A DNA stretch of 36,049 nucleotides from Patescibacteria group bacterium UBA1400 (GTDB lineage Bacteria > Patescibacteriota > Microgenomatia > UBA1400). A program made the position numbers and the translations under genes. The DNA is taken from positions 1,133 through 37,181 of the forward strand of contig DBQG01000003.1 of NCBI GenBank assembly GCA_002305125.1, given 5' to 3'. Below, in pieces: positions 8,484 through 15,975 of this stretch (position 1 is the stretch's first letter; each line of letters begins with the position of its first letter). Under the pieces are notes generated by a model that was given only the letters and a program-made list of their open reading frames with translations, searched no databases and had not been told where the DNA came from.

Positions 8484-8801
8484 TTAAATTCCTGGATCAA
8501 AAATTTTTACACCTGTTAAATATTCAACAATTTGTACTAGCCAGTAAGAGGCAAAAATAATTATAAAACCAACAGCAGCCGCAGTTAAAGCTTTGCCTCC
8601 CTGATTTTTCTGGTCAGGATTGCCGGCTGAAGTAATAATAGCAAATCCGCCGCCGATAACCAAAAAAAACAAAATAATGCCGGCGAAAACATAGATATTA
8701 GGAATAATATTGGAAACAAAAGTTCCTAAACTGGAATAACCAGGATGAGAAGCTATCCCGGTTCCGCCTACCTTAAAAGCATCGCCAATGTTAACTGCCA
8801 T
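8484..8801 (-). CDS. VirB2/TrbC-like pilin protein, first gene of the array
   Basis: This 105-aa protein has helix 1 (about 30-57) and helix 2 (about 73-95) joined by SAGNPDQKNQGGKAL. Its closest relative in the window is not a neighbour but the distant 99-aa gene at 17678-17977: both have a GGF/AGGF start to the loop region, GNPD, and a helix-2 pattern SYW[LI]VQIVE. This links the two pilin clusters. It heads the minus-strand operon and is divergent from the ECF sigma gene, with an extended -10 element about 9 nt upstream of its ATG. Confidence 0.72.
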   Translation of the reverse strand: MAVNIGDAFKVGGTGIASHPGYSSLGTFVSNIIPNIYVFAGIILFFLVIGGGFAIITSAGNPDQKNQGGKALTAAAVGFIIIFASYWLVQIVEYLTGVKIFDPGI

Positions 8802-8810
8802 AACAAAATC

Positions 8811-8819
8811 AGTATAGCA
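8811..8819 (-). promoter_or_regulatory. Extended -10 promoter for the pilin operon
   Basis: On the minus strand TGC-TATACT lies 9 nt upstream of the ATG at 8801. A start site at the usual distance would leave a leader of only 2-3 nt. No clear -35 is visible. It is arranged divergently with the sigma-gene promoter about 50 nt away. Confidence 0.5.
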
Positions 8820-8862
8820 AAATTAGTCTTAAAACGGCAACTGAGATGAACTTTTACAAACA

Positions 8863-8871
8863 TGCTAGAAT
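8863..8871 (+). promoter_or_regulatory. Extended -10 promoter, leaderless start of the sigma/mevalonate operon
   Basis: TGC-TAGAAT ends exactly 6 nt before the ATG at 8878, so the predicted transcription start is the A of the start codon. The same geometry recurs at five other genes in the window. No recognisable -35 or SD is present. Confidence 0.55.
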
Positions 8872-8877
8872 AAAGAT

Positions 8878-9489
8878 ATGAGGGAAGATAAGTTAGTAGG
8901 CGGTTTGCTTAAGGGAGACAAAAGAGCTATAAATTTATTTTATAAAACTTTTAAGCCTAAAATTGCCGCCTATTTTAAAAATAAAATCAGCAGTAAAAAA
9001 GATGCTGAAGAAGTTGTTCAGGATGTATTTATAACAGTTTTACAGTCTTTGCCTACCTTTAAAGGCAATGCCTCGCTGGGAACCTGGATTTTTGCTATTT
9101 GCAAACATGAGGCGGCGGATTATTTCCGCAAGAAAAAAATTAAAACCATTGTTTTTTCCCGCTTCCCTTTTTTAGAAAAAATTGTGGATAAAGCTTTGGG
9201 ACCAGAGCTGGCTTTGCAGGAAAAAGAAGCTAAGGTTAAAATTGCCGCTACTTTTAATCGCATAAACGAAGGATATGCCCAGATTTTACGACTAAAATAT
9301 ATAGAAGGGCTGACTATGGCTCAAATTGCAGGCAAACTTGGTAAAACTGTTAAGGCAGTTGAATCAAAACTGTCTCGGGCTAGAGTGGCTTTTCAAAAAG
9401 AATATGGTCAATATGGACAAGACAACACTAATAAAAAAGCTTGGCAAGTACTCTCTGCTTTTAACCATCAAAGAGAGTTATCTTCTTAG
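8878..9489 (+). CDS. ECF-type RNA polymerase sigma factor
   Basis: This 203-aa protein has the two-domain ECF layout. Region 2 (about 18-85) includes DAEEVVQDVFITVLQ and the TWIFAICKHEAADYFRKKK segment expected for -10 recognition. Region 4 (about 125-180) includes the helix-turn-helix LTMAQIAGKLGKTVKAVESK. The inter-domain linker is longer than in minimal ECF factors. It is the first gene of the plus-strand operon leading into the mevalonate genes, and its last 77 nt overlap the next gene in another frame. This is the usual layout of a sigma/anti-sigma pair. I infer that it controls either the operon itself or the divergent pilin locus; no target promoter motif can be assigned. Confidence 0.9.
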   Translation: MREDKLVGGLLKGDKRAINLFYKTFKPKIAAYFKNKISSKKDAEEVVQDVFITVLQSLPTFKGNASLGTWIFAICKHEAADYFRKKKIKTIVFSRFPFLEKIVDKALGPELALQEKEAKVKIAATFNRINEGYAQILRLKYIEGLTMAQIAGKLGKTVKAVESKLSRARVAFQKEYGQYGQDNTNKKAWQVLSAFNHQRELSS

Positions 9490-9790
9490 TAAAAACCTTT
9501 TAGGGTTGTTTTGTCATCCGTTTAAAACCTTAAGAAACATTATTGATGATAAAGATTACTCTCAGGCTTTTCTTATTATTACTCTGCCCTTTTATACTTT
9601 TCTATTTGGGGTAATTTTTATTATTTCGGCTAGGTTTCTTATTAAGGCTCCAGAACAGTGGGGATTTTTAGCTAAGGGATTGCTGGGGCTAACTTTAATT
9701 ACTTCTTTTTTTATTTTTTGTTATTTGGGTTATTGGTTTTTACAGCTGAAAAAGTACCAAAAATTCAGAAACATTAAATTTTTAAAATGA
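9413..9790 (+). CDS. Small membrane protein overlapping the ECF sigma gene (possible anti-sigma)
   Basis: I chose the ATG at 9413 (MDKTTLIKK), giving 125 aa; 9404 is another candidate, while an upstream ATG at 9326 would only add residues read out of frame through the sigma gene. The protein has a polar N-terminal part with HPFKTLRNIIDD, then two hydrophobic helices (about 55-78 and 88-112), and a basic tail. It overlaps the sigma gene by 77 nt and the HMG-CoA reductase start by 4 nt (ATGA). Position and membrane topology suggest a membrane-bound partner of the sigma factor. There is no recognisable zinc-binding anti-sigma motif (HxxxCxxC), so this role is inference only. Confidence 0.6.
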   Translation: MDKTTLIKKLGKYSLLLTIKESYLLSKNLLGLFCHPFKTLRNIIDDKDYSQAFLIITLPFYTFLFGVIFIISARFLIKAPEQWGFLAKGLLGLTLITSFFIFCYLGYWFLQLKKYQKFRNIKFLK

Positions 9791-10941
9791 TTGATCTAAA
9801 GAAGATTAACCAAACCAAAGACTTAAGAAAAGAGCTAGAAAAAGAGCTTGGGGTGGAATTAAAGCATATTGCCAAGTTTAGTCTTGATGTTAAAAAGATA
9901 AAGAATAAAAACTGTGAAAATATGATTGGAGCTCTCCAAATTCCTTTGGGTATTGCTGGTCCTTGTCTTATTAAGGGGTCTGAGGGAAAAATCAAAAATT
10001 ACTATCTTCCCCTGGCAACTACAGAGGGAGCTTTAGTGGCTAGTGTTTCCCGTGGCTGTAAAGCAACAAGACTTAGCGGCGGAATAAACTGTTTTTTAGA
10101 AGATATAGGAACAACCAGAGGACCAGTTTTTGCCACCAAAAACCTTGCTGAAAGTTTTGCTTTTGTCAGTTGGCTGGAAAAAAACTTGGCCATTTTAAAA
10201 AACATAGCAGTTAAAACCTCAAACCATTTAAAGTTATTAAAGCAGGAATCAGAGGTGGTGGGAAACAGAGTTTTTGTCAGGTTTTATTTTGATACCCAGG
10301 AAGCAATGGGAATGAATATGGTTACTCTAGCAACTCAGGCAATCGTTAATTTTATTAAAAACAAAAAAAAGATAACTTGTCTGTCTTTATCCGGCAACTA
10401 TTGCATTGATAAAAAACCTGCCTGGATTAATCTGATTAAAAAAAGAGGCAAATCTGTTTGGGCAGAAGCTGTTTTGCCCAAAAAGATAGTTAAAAAAGTC
10501 CTTAAAACTACTCCCCAAGAAATTGTCAGCATAGTGCAAAGCAAGTGTTTTTTAGGTTCGGCCCTATCAGGCTCTCTGGGTTTTAATAGTCATTTTAGCA
10601 ATATTACCCTGGCTATGTTTCTGGCAACCGGTCAAGATGCAGCTCACGCGGTGGAAGCAAGTTTGGGGATTACTTGGGCTCAGGTGCAGGAGGACGGTTC
10701 TCTTTATTTTTCCTGTTTTTTACCTAGTTTGATGGTGGGTAGTGTGGGCGGAGGGACAGGTCTTGAAACCCAGCAGGAGGCATTAAAAATTTTAGGTTTA
10801 AAAGGAAAAAAAGGTGATGCCAGAAAGCTGGCCCAAATTATTGGCGCTGGAGTGTTAGCGGGAGAACTGTCTTTGCTTTCAGCCCTGGCATCCCAGGATT
10901 TGGCAAGAGCTCATCAAAAACTGGGCAAAGGAGTTATTTAA
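9787..10941 (+). CDS. hmgA: Class I HMG-CoA reductase
   Basis: This enzyme reduces HMG-CoA to mevalonate with two NAD(P)H, the committed step of the mevalonate pathway. The 384-aa length and lack of membrane segments match soluble archaeal class I enzymes. Motifs seen are ENMIG (substrate loop), TTEGALVAS with catalytic Glu80, EAMGMNM, DKKPA with Lys209, GQDAAH with Asp284, and LARAHQKLG with His376. All four catalytic residues of the class I enzyme are therefore present. The motif usually read DAMGMN is EAMGMN here. It is translationally coupled to the membrane protein upstream and lies 6 nt before HMG-CoA synthase. Class I in a bacterium suggests archaeal-type ancestry. Confidence 0.95.
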   Translation: MIDLKKINQTKDLRKELEKELGVELKHIAKFSLDVKKIKNKNCENMIGALQIPLGIAGPCLIKGSEGKIKNYYLPLATTEGALVASVSRGCKATRLSGGINCFLEDIGTTRGPVFATKNLAESFAFVSWLEKNLAILKNIAVKTSNHLKLLKQESEVVGNRVFVRFYFDTQEAMGMNMVTLATQAIVNFIKNKKKITCLSLSGNYCIDKKPAWINLIKKRGKSVWAEAVLPKKIVKKVLKTTPQEIVSIVQSKCFLGSALSGSLGFNSHFSNITLAMFLATGQDAAHAVEASLGITWAQVQEDGSLYFSCFLPSLMVGSVGGGTGLETQQEALKILGLKGKKGDARKLAQIIGAGVLAGELSLLSALASQDLARAHQKLGKGVI

Positions 10942-10947
10942 GTTACG

Positions 10948-11994
10948 ATGATTAATAATAAAAAATTTAACTCAGTAGGAATTATTGGCTTTGGTGCCTA
11001 CCTCCCTTATTACAGGATAAAAACTGAAAGCATTGCCAAGTTTTGGCAACAGGATGGACAGCTGGTAAAACAGAGTTTAGGCGTAGAGGCAAAAGCAGTT
11101 GCCAATGCAGATGAGGATAGTTTAACCATGGCAGTTGAGGCCAGTCGAAAAGCTTTACAAATGTGTCGGGTTAAACCTCAAAACATAGGAGCAGTTTTTG
11201 TCGGCAGTGAATCTCATCCTTATGCAGTTAAACCAACAGGGACAATTTTAGGGACAATTTTAGGATTAAAAGACTATTTTTGTGCTGATTTGCAATTTGC
11301 CTGTAAAGCCGGAACTACTGGTTTGCAGCTTACAGCTGGTTTAATTGAGGCGGGATTAATTGAGTATGGATTGGTGGTTGCCAGTGATAAGGCTCAGTCA
11401 AAACCAGGAGATATTCTTGAATATACGGCTGGGGCAGGAGCTGCAGCTTTTGTGTTGGGAAGAAAAAAAGATCAATTTTTAGCTAAGATACTGCAAACAT
11501 ATTCAGTTGCCTCAGATACTCCTGACTTTTGGCGCCGGTCAGAATGCCGGTATCCGGAACATACTTCCAGATTTACCGGAGAACCCAGCTACTTTAAACA
11601 CTTAAAGCAATGCATTAACAACTTGCTTAAACAAAGCAGATTGAAAATAAAAGATGTGGATAAGGTTGTTTTTCATATGCCCAATGCCAAATTTCCCTTA
11701 AAACTTGCTAAAAACCTTGGGGCTAGTGAGGGTCAGATAGAAGCAGGGTTTTTAGCTCCTTTTATCGGAAACCCCTATACTGCCTCAAGCCTTTTAGGTT
11801 TAATAGCTAGTCTGCAGGCAGGTAAACCTAAGGAAAAAGTCCTTTTGGCTTCTTATGGTTCCGGAGCTGGCAGTGATGCTTTTTTGCTTCAGATTCAAAA
11901 CCAGCCAGCCAGCAAAGGAAGTTTAAAAATACAAGCTAAAGCAGGATCAGTTATAAGTTATGATGAGTATTTGCAAAAAAGGGAGTTAGTATGA
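10948..11994 (+). CDS. mvaS: Archaeal-type hydroxymethylglutaryl-CoA synthase
   Basis: This enzyme condenses acetoacetyl-CoA with acetyl-CoA to HMG-CoA. The 348-aa length and the pattern VGIIGFGAYLP at the N-terminus match the short archaeal form. The catalytic triad can be placed: Glu88 in VGSES, Cys119 in FACKAGT and His243 in FHMPNAKFP. Residues 153-170 (GDILEYTAGAGAAAFVLG) match the family. It overlaps the thiolase start by 4 nt and is followed by a DUF35 protein, the same synthase-thiolase-DUF35 order as in archaea, where the three proteins form a complex that channels acetoacetyl-CoA. I infer the same complex here. Confidence 0.93.
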   Translation: MINNKKFNSVGIIGFGAYLPYYRIKTESIAKFWQQDGQLVKQSLGVEAKAVANADEDSLTMAVEASRKALQMCRVKPQNIGAVFVGSESHPYAVKPTGTILGTILGLKDYFCADLQFACKAGTTGLQLTAGLIEAGLIEYGLVVASDKAQSKPGDILEYTAGAGAAAFVLGRKKDQFLAKILQTYSVASDTPDFWRRSECRYPEHTSRFTGEPSYFKHLKQCINNLLKQSRLKIKDVDKVVFHMPNAKFPLKLAKNLGASEGQIEAGFLAPFIGNPYTASSLLGLIASLQAGKPKEKVLLASYGSGAGSDAFLLQIQNQPASKGSLKIQAKAGSVISYDEYLQKRELV

Positions 11995-13139
11995 ACAAGG
12001 TTTTAATCTTAGGAGCCTGGCAAACACAGTTTGGTGAACTTTGGCAAAAAAGCCTTGATGATCTTATCAGAGAGGCTAGTTTAAAAGCGATTAAAGATTC
12101 AGGATTAAGCAAAAAACAGATTGAGATTGTTTTTTTAGGCAACAAACTGGCCGGCAACCTTTCCGGCCAAAATCACTTGTCTGCTCTTTTTGCTCAAATT
12201 TTAAATATGGATGTTCCTATAATAAGAGTTGAAGCTGCTTGTGCTTCAGGCGGAGTAGCTATCAGACAGGGTTGCCTGGCCATTAATTCCGGCGAGTATA
12301 AAACAGCTTTAGTGGTAGGAGCAGAAAAAATGACGGATATGGACTTGGCCGAGGTTTCTTCAGGGTTAATGACAGCAGCAGGTCAGGAAGAACAAGATAG
12401 CGGCCTATCTTTTGTAGGCCTTTATGCTTTAATGGCAAAAACTTACTTAAGCAGATTTAAAGCTAAACAGGAGGATTTAGCTTATCCGGCTTTAAAAAAC
12501 CATTTTCATGCCAGTTTGAATCCTAAGGCTCACTTTCCTTTTCAAATTAGCTTAAGACAGGTAATGGAAAGCTCCCTTATTGCCAGTCCCTTAAGAATGC
12601 TTGAGTGTTCGCCGATTTCAGACGGAGCCGCAGCTGTAGTTCTGGCTGACCCCAAAAAGTTTAAAAAAAGAGGCAGAAAAGTCTTTATTTCTGCTAGCAG
12701 CCAGGCAAGTCAATCTTTAGTTTTAAGCAAAAGAAAAGATTTAACAGAGATTGAAGCCACCCAAAAAGCAGCCTGTCAAGCCTATAAACAAGCTGGAATC
12801 AAACCTCAGGAATTATCTTTACTTGAAGTTCATGATTGTTTTTCGATTGCGGAAATTATGGCCCTTGAGGATCTGGGGTTGTTTGATAAGGGCGAAGGAT
12901 ATGTAAGAGTAAAAAACGGTGAAGTTAGGTTAGGGGGCAAAAGACCGGTTAATGTTTCCGGAGGGCTTAAAGCTTGTGGTCATCCTGTTGGAGCCACCGG
13001 AGTTAAGCAAGTAGTGGAAATTTTTGATCAGCTTAAGCAAAGGGGAGGACAAAAACAGGTAAAAGATTCCTGTTTAGGTTTGACTCATAATGTCGGAGGA
13101 ACAGGAGGAACAGCAGTAGTGCATATCCTGCAACTTTAA
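11991..13139 (+). CDS. Acetyl-CoA C-acetyltransferase, archaeal-type thiolase
   Basis: The protein supplies acetoacetyl-CoA from two acetyl-CoA. The 382-aa chain has the thiolase nucleophile Cys84 in EAACASGG, His281 in EVHDCFSIAE, and the C-terminal CGHPVGATG with Cys329 and His331, ending in GGTGGTAVV. This is the SCP2/archaeal thiolase type rather than bacterial AtoB. Its 4-nt overlap with HMG-CoA synthase and the 3-nt gap to the DUF35 gene support one complex. Since thiolysis is favoured over condensation, coupling to the synthase makes biochemical sense. Confidence 0.92.
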   Translation: MNKVLILGAWQTQFGELWQKSLDDLIREASLKAIKDSGLSKKQIEIVFLGNKLAGNLSGQNHLSALFAQILNMDVPIIRVEAACASGGVAIRQGCLAINSGEYKTALVVGAEKMTDMDLAEVSSGLMTAAGQEEQDSGLSFVGLYALMAKTYLSRFKAKQEDLAYPALKNHFHASLNPKAHFPFQISLRQVMESSLIASPLRMLECSPISDGAAAVVLADPKKFKKRGRKVFISASSQASQSLVLSKRKDLTEIEATQKAACQAYKQAGIKPQELSLLEVHDCFSIAEIMALEDLGLFDKGEGYVRVKNGEVRLGGKRPVNVSGGLKACGHPVGATGVKQVVEIFDQLKQRGGQKQVKDSCLGLTHNVGGTGGTAVVHILQL

Positions 13140-13142
13140 AAA

Positions 13143-13436
13143 ATGAAAAACCCAATTTTAAACTGGCGCCAGCAAAAGCAAAAATATCAGCTTTTAGGAA
13201 AACAAGGTAGAATAGTTAGTTTTACTAAAATTACCAATCCGCCTCAGGGATTTGGACTCCTGCCCTACCATGTGGCAATAGTTGATTTTGGCAAACAAGG
13301 CAAACAAACGGGCCAATTGGTTTTAGAAGGAAAAATACCAGTCAGAGGGGGCAGAGTTAGGGCGGTTTTAAGAATTATAGGCAGACAAGACAGCAAAGAG
13401 CTTATTAACTATGGAGTAAAATTTAAACTTATTTAA
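13143..13436 (+). CDS. DUF35 OB-fold protein lacking the zinc ribbon
   Basis: This 97-aa protein matches the DUF35 scaffold that bridges thiolase and HMG-CoA synthase in archaea. The N-terminal helix pattern NWRQQKQKYQLLGKQ is followed directly by GRIVSFTKITNPPQGF, the start of the OB domain; then PYHVAIVDF and the GKIPVRGGRVRAVLR segment. In typical family members a rubredoxin-like zinc ribbon with two Cys-x-x-Cys pairs and an FPPR segment lies between these parts. Here it is absent and the protein contains no Cys at all. The CoA-binding OB domain appears intact. Position in the operon (3 nt from thiolase) makes the assignment firm despite the loss. Confidence 0.85.
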   Translation: MKNPILNWRQQKQKYQLLGKQGRIVSFTKITNPPQGFGLLPYHVAIVDFGKQGKQTGQLVLEGKIPVRGGRVRAVLRIIGRQDSKELINYGVKFKLI

Positions 13437-13439
13437 AAG

Positions 13440-13973
13440 ATGAAAGTCCAAGCAGTAGATAAACAAGACAAACCATTAAAACTTATCAGCAGAAAGAAAG
13501 CTCATAAGGAGTTAATTTTACACCGGGCTGTTTCTGTTTTTGTGGTTAATAGTAAGGGAGAGCTTTTACTTCAGCAAAGAAGCAGGTTCAAAAAACTCTG
13601 GCCTCTTTTTTGGAGCAATACCTGCTGTACTCATTCTCAGGAAAATGAGCCGCCTCTTCAATCAGCTCAAAGAAGACTTTATCAGGAGATGGGGTTAAGG
13701 TTAAAACTTAAGCCGATTTTTAAACTTAGCTATTGTTTTGAATACAAAAATGGTGAGGGAGAGTGTGAGTTAACTTGGGTATTTATAGCCAGATACAATA
13801 AAGAGACCATAAAACCTGATCCTCAAGAAGCGGCTGATTTTAAATGGATAGGGTTACCTGAGCTTAAAAAGCAGATAAACAAAAACTCCGGCCAGTTTAC
13901 TCCTTGGTTTAAAAAAATTATTACTAGCAGAAAGTTTATTACTGAACTTGGAAGAGAGATGGAAAATGATTAA
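13440..13973 (+). CDS. idi: Type 1 isopentenyl-diphosphate isomerase
   Basis: This Nudix-fold enzyme interconverts IPP and DMAPP. The 177-aa protein has LHRAVSVFVVN (His28), LLLQQRS, and WSNTCCTHS, which holds the active-site Cys (Cys63 aligned to the E. coli Cys67) and His65. The metal ligands Glu108 and Glu110 lie in GEGECELTWVF. It is 3 nt downstream of the DUF35 gene and overlaps mevalonate kinase by 8 nt. Archaea and many Gram-positive bacteria with this pathway use the FMN-dependent type 2 enzyme, so the type 1 form gives the operon a mixed origin. Confidence 0.94.
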   Translation: MKVQAVDKQDKPLKLISRKKAHKELILHRAVSVFVVNSKGELLLQQRSRFKKLWPLFWSNTCCTHSQENEPPLQSAQRRLYQEMGLRLKLKPIFKLSYCFEYKNGEGECELTWVFIARYNKETIKPDPQEAADFKWIGLPELKKQINKNSGQFTPWFKKIITSRKFITELGREMEND

Positions 13974-14958
13974 AGTTTCAGCACCGGGAAAGATTCATAT
14001 TTCCGGCGAACACAGCGTTGTTTACGGACAGCCAGCCTTAATCTCAGCAATTGATAAAAGAGTGATTGTCAAACTGGCGGCAAGGAAAGACAGTAAAATA
14101 ATTGTTAAAGATAACAGCTTAAAATTAAAGCAAACACTTGAATTTCCTCAAATAAGACGGTTTGCTTATCTTAATCCTAAAGCTTGGGAAAGCAGTGACA
14201 AGCTTGGTTTGGTTAAGGCAAGTATAGATAAGACATACTCTTTTTTACAAGTTAAGCCAGAAAAAGGGTTTGAACTGGAAATAAACTCCCAAATTCCGGT
14301 TGGTCAGGGTTTAGGTTCATCAGCTGCCTTGGCAATAGCTTTAGTGACAGCTGTTTTAACCTGGGAAAAGGTTAAGTTTGATAAAGAGATCATTAGTAAA
14401 GTTGCCTGGGAAGTGGAGAAGTTTCAGCATGGTAATCCCAGCGGTAGCGACAATACGGCCTGCTGTTTTGGCGGAATTTTGCTTTATCAGAAGCAGAAGG
14501 GGCAACCAGTTTTTCAAAATTTAAAAATTAAAACAAACCTTTCCGGCTTAATTTTAATTTCAAGTGGCCAGCCGGAAGAATCAACAGGAGAAATGGTAGC
14601 AAAAGCTAGTCAGGTAAAAAACAAATCCATTTTTGCCCAAATGGGTAAAACAACAACAAAAATAATTAATATTTTAAAAACAGGCAAACAAGAGCATTTA
14701 AACAAGCTGATTTTAAAAAATCAGCAACAGCTGGAAAGTTTGGGCGTAGTTGGTAAACCAGCCAAAAAAATTATTAAAATGCTAGAACAAGAAGGGGTAG
14801 CAGCTAAAATATGCGGTGCCGGCGGTGTTAAAAAGGGTTCGGGCATGATCTTAGCTTTCCCTCAAGACCTAACCATGTTAAAGGAAACTCTTAAATTAAA
14901 AAGCTTAGATTTTATTAAAGTTAAAGTAAATCAGCCGGGAGTTAAAATAGAAAAATGA
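13966..14958 (+). CDS. mvaK1: Mevalonate kinase
   Basis: This GHMP-family kinase phosphorylates mevalonate at O5. I chose the ATG at 13966 (MIKVSAPGKIHISGEHS) because the family begins right at this motif; a start at 13948 would only lengthen the overlap with idi. The protein is 330 aa. Motif 1 (SAPGKIHISGEHSVVYG), the ATP-binding motif 2 (PVGQGLGSSAALA) and the catalytic-Asp motif (NPSGSDNTACCFGG) are clear. Motif 3 reads CGAGGVKKGSG in place of the usual GAGGGG, a small insertion. The downstream kinase is a separate gene with its own possible promoter. Confidence 0.92.
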   Translation: MIKVSAPGKIHISGEHSVVYGQPALISAIDKRVIVKLAARKDSKIIVKDNSLKLKQTLEFPQIRRFAYLNPKAWESSDKLGLVKASIDKTYSFLQVKPEKGFELEINSQIPVGQGLGSSAALAIALVTAVLTWEKVKFDKEIISKVAWEVEKFQHGNPSGSDNTACCFGGILLYQKQKGQPVFQNLKIKTNLSGLILISSGQPEESTGEMVAKASQVKNKSIFAQMGKTTTKIINILKTGKQEHLNKLILKNQQQLESLGVVGKPAKKIIKMLEQEGVAAKICGAGGVKKGSGMILAFPQDLTMLKETLKLKSLDFIKVKVNQPGVKIEK

Positions 14959-14983
14959 CTATAAGGTAAAGTTGGACAGATGA

Positions 14984-14992
14984 TGGTAAAAT
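14984..14992 (+). promoter_or_regulatory. Possible internal extended -10 promoter before mvaK2
   Basis: TGG-TAAAAT lies in the 51-nt gap between the two kinases, the longest gap in the mevalonate operon. The predicted start would be about 11 nt upstream of the ATG at 15010, with AAGGAA as the SD. A TTGGAC upstream is only 9 nt away and cannot be its -35. Confidence 0.4.
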
Positions 14993-15009
14993 TTTAAGGG
15001 AAGGAATTT

Positions 15010-15975
15010 ATGATTAAAGCATCAGCACCAGGAAAACTATTGCTTTTTGGTGAACATGCAGTGGTTCACAATAGGCCCTGTATTGTTACGGCCGTGGACC
15101 AAAGGATGGAGGTAGAAGCTTCCTTTAATGGTGAAAACAAACTAATGGTTAATGCCCCTCAATTAGGAATAGAAAATTATCATAAAGATGTTGGCGATTT
15201 GGGCAATCAGGAGATGCCCAAGCAGGTTTCTTTTATAGAGGCGGCTGTAAAAAGATTTTATCTTAACTTTGGACTTAAAAAAGGCTTGAAGATTATTACC
15301 CACTGTCAGTTTTGCCACACCTTTGGCTTTGGCTCCAGTTCAGCTGTAACCATTGCCACCCTAAAAGCTTTAGCCAAACTTTATCAAGTTAAATTAAACG
15401 ATAAACAGCTTTTTGATCTAGCCTATAAAACTGTTTTAGATATTCAGAAAGTAGGCAGTGGTTTTGATTTGGCTGCCGCCCTGTGGGGAGGAACTTTGTT
15501 TTTTGAAAAAGGCGCTAAAACCGTCAAGTCTTTAAATTTGCAAAAACTGCCTTTGATTGTTTGTTATTCAGGTATTAAAGCCGATACTCCTACTTTAGTA
15601 AGACAAGTTAATGAACTTAAAAGAAAAAATCCGGTAAAAATCAATAAGATTTTTGACAAAATCGGCCAATTGGTATTGGAAGCTAAAAAAAGCTTGCCCC
15701 GTGAAAACTGGGATAAGGTAGGTAATCTTATGAACCAAAACCAAAAACTTTTGGAACAGCTGGGAGTTTCCACAGCCAAATTGGAAAGGCTTGTAGCTAC
15801 GGCTTTAAAATCAGGAGCACAGGGGGCAAAACTGTCAGGAGCCGGCGGCGGCGACAATATTATTGTGCTGGCTACTAAAAATAAGCAAAAAATAAAGACA
15901 GCTTTACAAGAAGCGGGAGGAACGATAATGGAAGTAAAAATAAATGCCCAGGGAGTTTTATGCCAACAGTGTTAA
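15010..15975 (+). CDS. mvaK2: Phosphomevalonate kinase
   Basis: This 321-aa GHMP kinase is assigned as the enzyme making mevalonate-5-diphosphate. Motif 1 is SAPGKLLLFGEHAVVHN, motif 2 is TFGFGSSSAVTIATLKAL, and motif 3 is KLSGAGGGDNIIVL. The Asp directly after GAGGG, and the FG-x-GSS pattern, match bacterial phosphomevalonate kinases better than mevalonate kinases. A GSGFDLAA segment replaces the mevalonate-kinase SGxDN. It has an SD (AAGGAA) at good spacing and overlaps the decarboxylase gene by 16 nt. A second mevalonate kinase is the alternative, but the pathway would then lack this step. Confidence 0.8.
   Translation: MIKASAPGKLLLFGEHAVVHNRPCIVTAVDQRMEVEASFNGENKLMVNAPQLGIENYHKDVGDLGNQEMPKQVSFIEAAVKRFYLNFGLKKGLKIITHCQFCHTFGFGSSSAVTIATLKALAKLYQVKLNDKQLFDLAYKTVLDIQKVGSGFDLAAALWGGTLFFEKGAKTVKSLNLQKLPLIVCYSGIKADTPTLVRQVNELKRKNPVKINKIFDKIGQLVLEAKKSLPRENWDKVGNLMNQNQKLLEQLGVSTAKLERLVATALKSGAQGAKLSGAGGGDNIIVLATKNKQKIKTALQEAGGTIMEVKINAQGVLCQQC

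Noticed and set aside
1..8801. The pilin/VirB6 locus as part of an integrated conjugative element
   Set aside because: No relaxase, integrase, att site or boundary repeat is visible, and the locus adjoins chromosomal housekeeping operons; the region left of the window could change this.
9326..9412. A longer start for the small membrane protein
   Set aside because: These codons lie wholly in the sigma gene in another frame and add no recognisable domain; the ATG at 9413 gives a sensible N-terminus.
14972..14992. TTGGAC as a -35 for the promoter before mvaK2
   Set aside because: The spacing to the -10 is only 9 nt.
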